Shown in pieces: positions 63,031 to 64,000 of a stretch of DNA of 64,000 bases. The translations under genes and the position numbers were made by a program. The notes below the pieces were generated by a model. The model worked only from the letters and a program-made list of their open reading frames with translations, ran no database searches and was not told the DNA's origin. Origin of the DNA: Lithodes maja (lineage: Eukaryota; Arthropoda; Malacostraca; Decapoda; Lithodidae). Every line of letters starts with the position of its first letter. The first letter of the stretch is position 1. Where the stretch lies: assembly GCA_037953745.1 (NCBI GenBank), contig JBAKBP010007136.1, positions 1 through 64,000 of the forward strand, given 5' to 3'.

Positions 63031-64000
63031 TTCTGAGGATGTTTTAAAAGCCAAGGACAGTGAGATTGAGAACTGGAGGAGTAATGATGTGTACGAAGAA
63101 GTTAATGACGTTGGACAAGATACTATTTCTGTCCGTTGGGTGATGACTGAGAAAATAAAGAATGGCAAGCCAGTTGTTAAAGCATGTCTAGTAGCCAGAG
63201 GATTCGAGGAGGACACTGAGGATTTACGAAAGGACTCGCCTACGTGTTCGAAGGCAGCGGTACGTCTGGCTCTTGCGTTTGCCTCGGGTAACCAGTGGGT
63301 TTGTCACTCTATGGATGTGAAGGCGGCCTATCTGCAAGGGAACATGATTGAATGAGTGATTTATCTACGCCCTCCTCCAGAGTATGCTGATGGTAGGCTG
63401 TGGAGGTTAAAGAAGACAGTTTACGGTCTATGTGATGCTGCCAGGCACTGGTATCTGCGGGTTAAGGATCAGCTGTTGTGCCTTGGAGCTCAAATGTCAT
63501 CCTTGGATTCAGTATTGTTCTTCTGGAGTAATAGGGGCAACGTTGATGGCATCATATGTATATACGTGGACGATTTTCTCTGGGCCGGCACACAGGAATT
63601 TGAGTGACAAGTGATAGAACCAGTGAGTCAAGCGTTCCTGGTCGGCAGCTCGGAGTCAAGAGCCTTTAGATATGTGGGTTTGAACATCATATCTGAAAGC
63701 GATGGCAGCATAACTCTTGATCAGTTCCAGTACGCTTCATCCTTATTACCAATCACAATCAGCAGACGGCGCGCACTGGTAAAAACGGGAGAATTGTCTT
63801 AATCAGAGAAGTCTGAGTATAGAGCATTAATTGGACAGTTGAGTTGGATAGCCACTCACACTAGGCCTGACATCGCCTTTGACGTGTGTGAGTTAAGTGT
63901 GGCCAGAAAACAAGCTACTGTTGCAGAATTGCTCAGGCTCAACAAGGTGATTGACAGGGTGAAGACAGATAACATGAAGCTGTATATTCCTAGATTGGGA
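63031..64000 (+). pseudogene. Copia reverse transcriptase and start of RNase H
   Basis: DSEIENWRSNDVYEEVNDVG, VRWVMTEKIKNGKPVVKACL, VARGFEEDTEDLRKDSPTCS, MDVKAAYLQGNMIE, LKKTVYGLCDAARHW, catalytic YVDDFLWAG, and RALIGQLSWIATHTRPDIAF before RNase H. In-frame stops at 63353-63355, 63605-63607 and 63800-63802. It continues past 64000. Confidence 0.92.

Larger units (their letters stand above)
56060..64000 (+). mobile_element. Ty1/Copia LTR retrotransposon, cut by the window edge
   Basis: Order: LTR, tRNA primer site, Gag with CCHC knuckle, protease, integrase, reverse transcriptase, RNase H, which is the Copia order. The right LTR is beyond 64000. Resembles the crustacean Copia type often called GalEa, which I infer from Gag and primer-site style. 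A TTAA element (56550-57037) and an antisense LINE-C (57771-61256) interrupt it, and frameshifts and stops make it inactive. Confidence 0.9.

Overview
This window is animal nuclear DNA, AT-rich and packed with nested transposons. It most resembles a decapod crustacean (crayfish or shrimp type): the mix of RTE, I, Jockey-like and CR1-like LINEs, a Copia element with an initiator-tRNA-Met primer site, and abundant TTAA- and TA-flanked non-autonomous DNA transposons fits that group. The species is an inference.

One host gene is visible, on the minus strand. It is a lipid phosphate phosphatase (PLPP/wunen family), represented by a 177-bp exon at 54757-54933 with the catalytic C3 motif and by the terminal coding exon at 24296-24445. 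The intron between them is about 30.3 kb and is built almost entirely of transposons. A diverged in-frame copy of the terminal exon lies just downstream at 23935-24117. The upstream exons lie beyond the right edge.

Layout. 1-11560: an I-clade LINE with RNase H, split by a 7.2-kb RTE LINE. That RTE copy is itself split by two TTAA transposons, a Jockey-like LINE, a CR1-type tail and a 1.07-kb foldback palindrome. 11.7-24.3 kb: short inverted-repeat elements and minisatellites, downstream of the host gene. 24.4-54.8 kb (intron): RTE ends, three SINE groups, many piggyBac-like miniature elements, a 40-bp minisatellite grown inside an RTE coding region, and a LINE (called LINE-N here) split by a nearly intact CR1-like LINE (LINE-C) whose two ORFs are open. 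55.4-64 kb: two DNA miniature elements and then a Copia retrotransposon running off the right edge. The Copia is split by a second, antisense LINE-C copy that carries a pogo/Tigger element and a piggyBac-like element.

The clearest biological theme is a LINE/SINE partnership. LINE-N and several unrelated short elements (called SINE-N here) share the same roughly 40-60 bp 3' end and (AAC)n tail, and several copies have exact 7-14 bp target duplications. The window also holds empty-site and filled-site pairs (the two LINE-C copies) that fix insertion points and relative ages directly. Names such as LINE-N, SINE-N, SINE-G, SINE-T and D/E/F elements are local labels, not database names.
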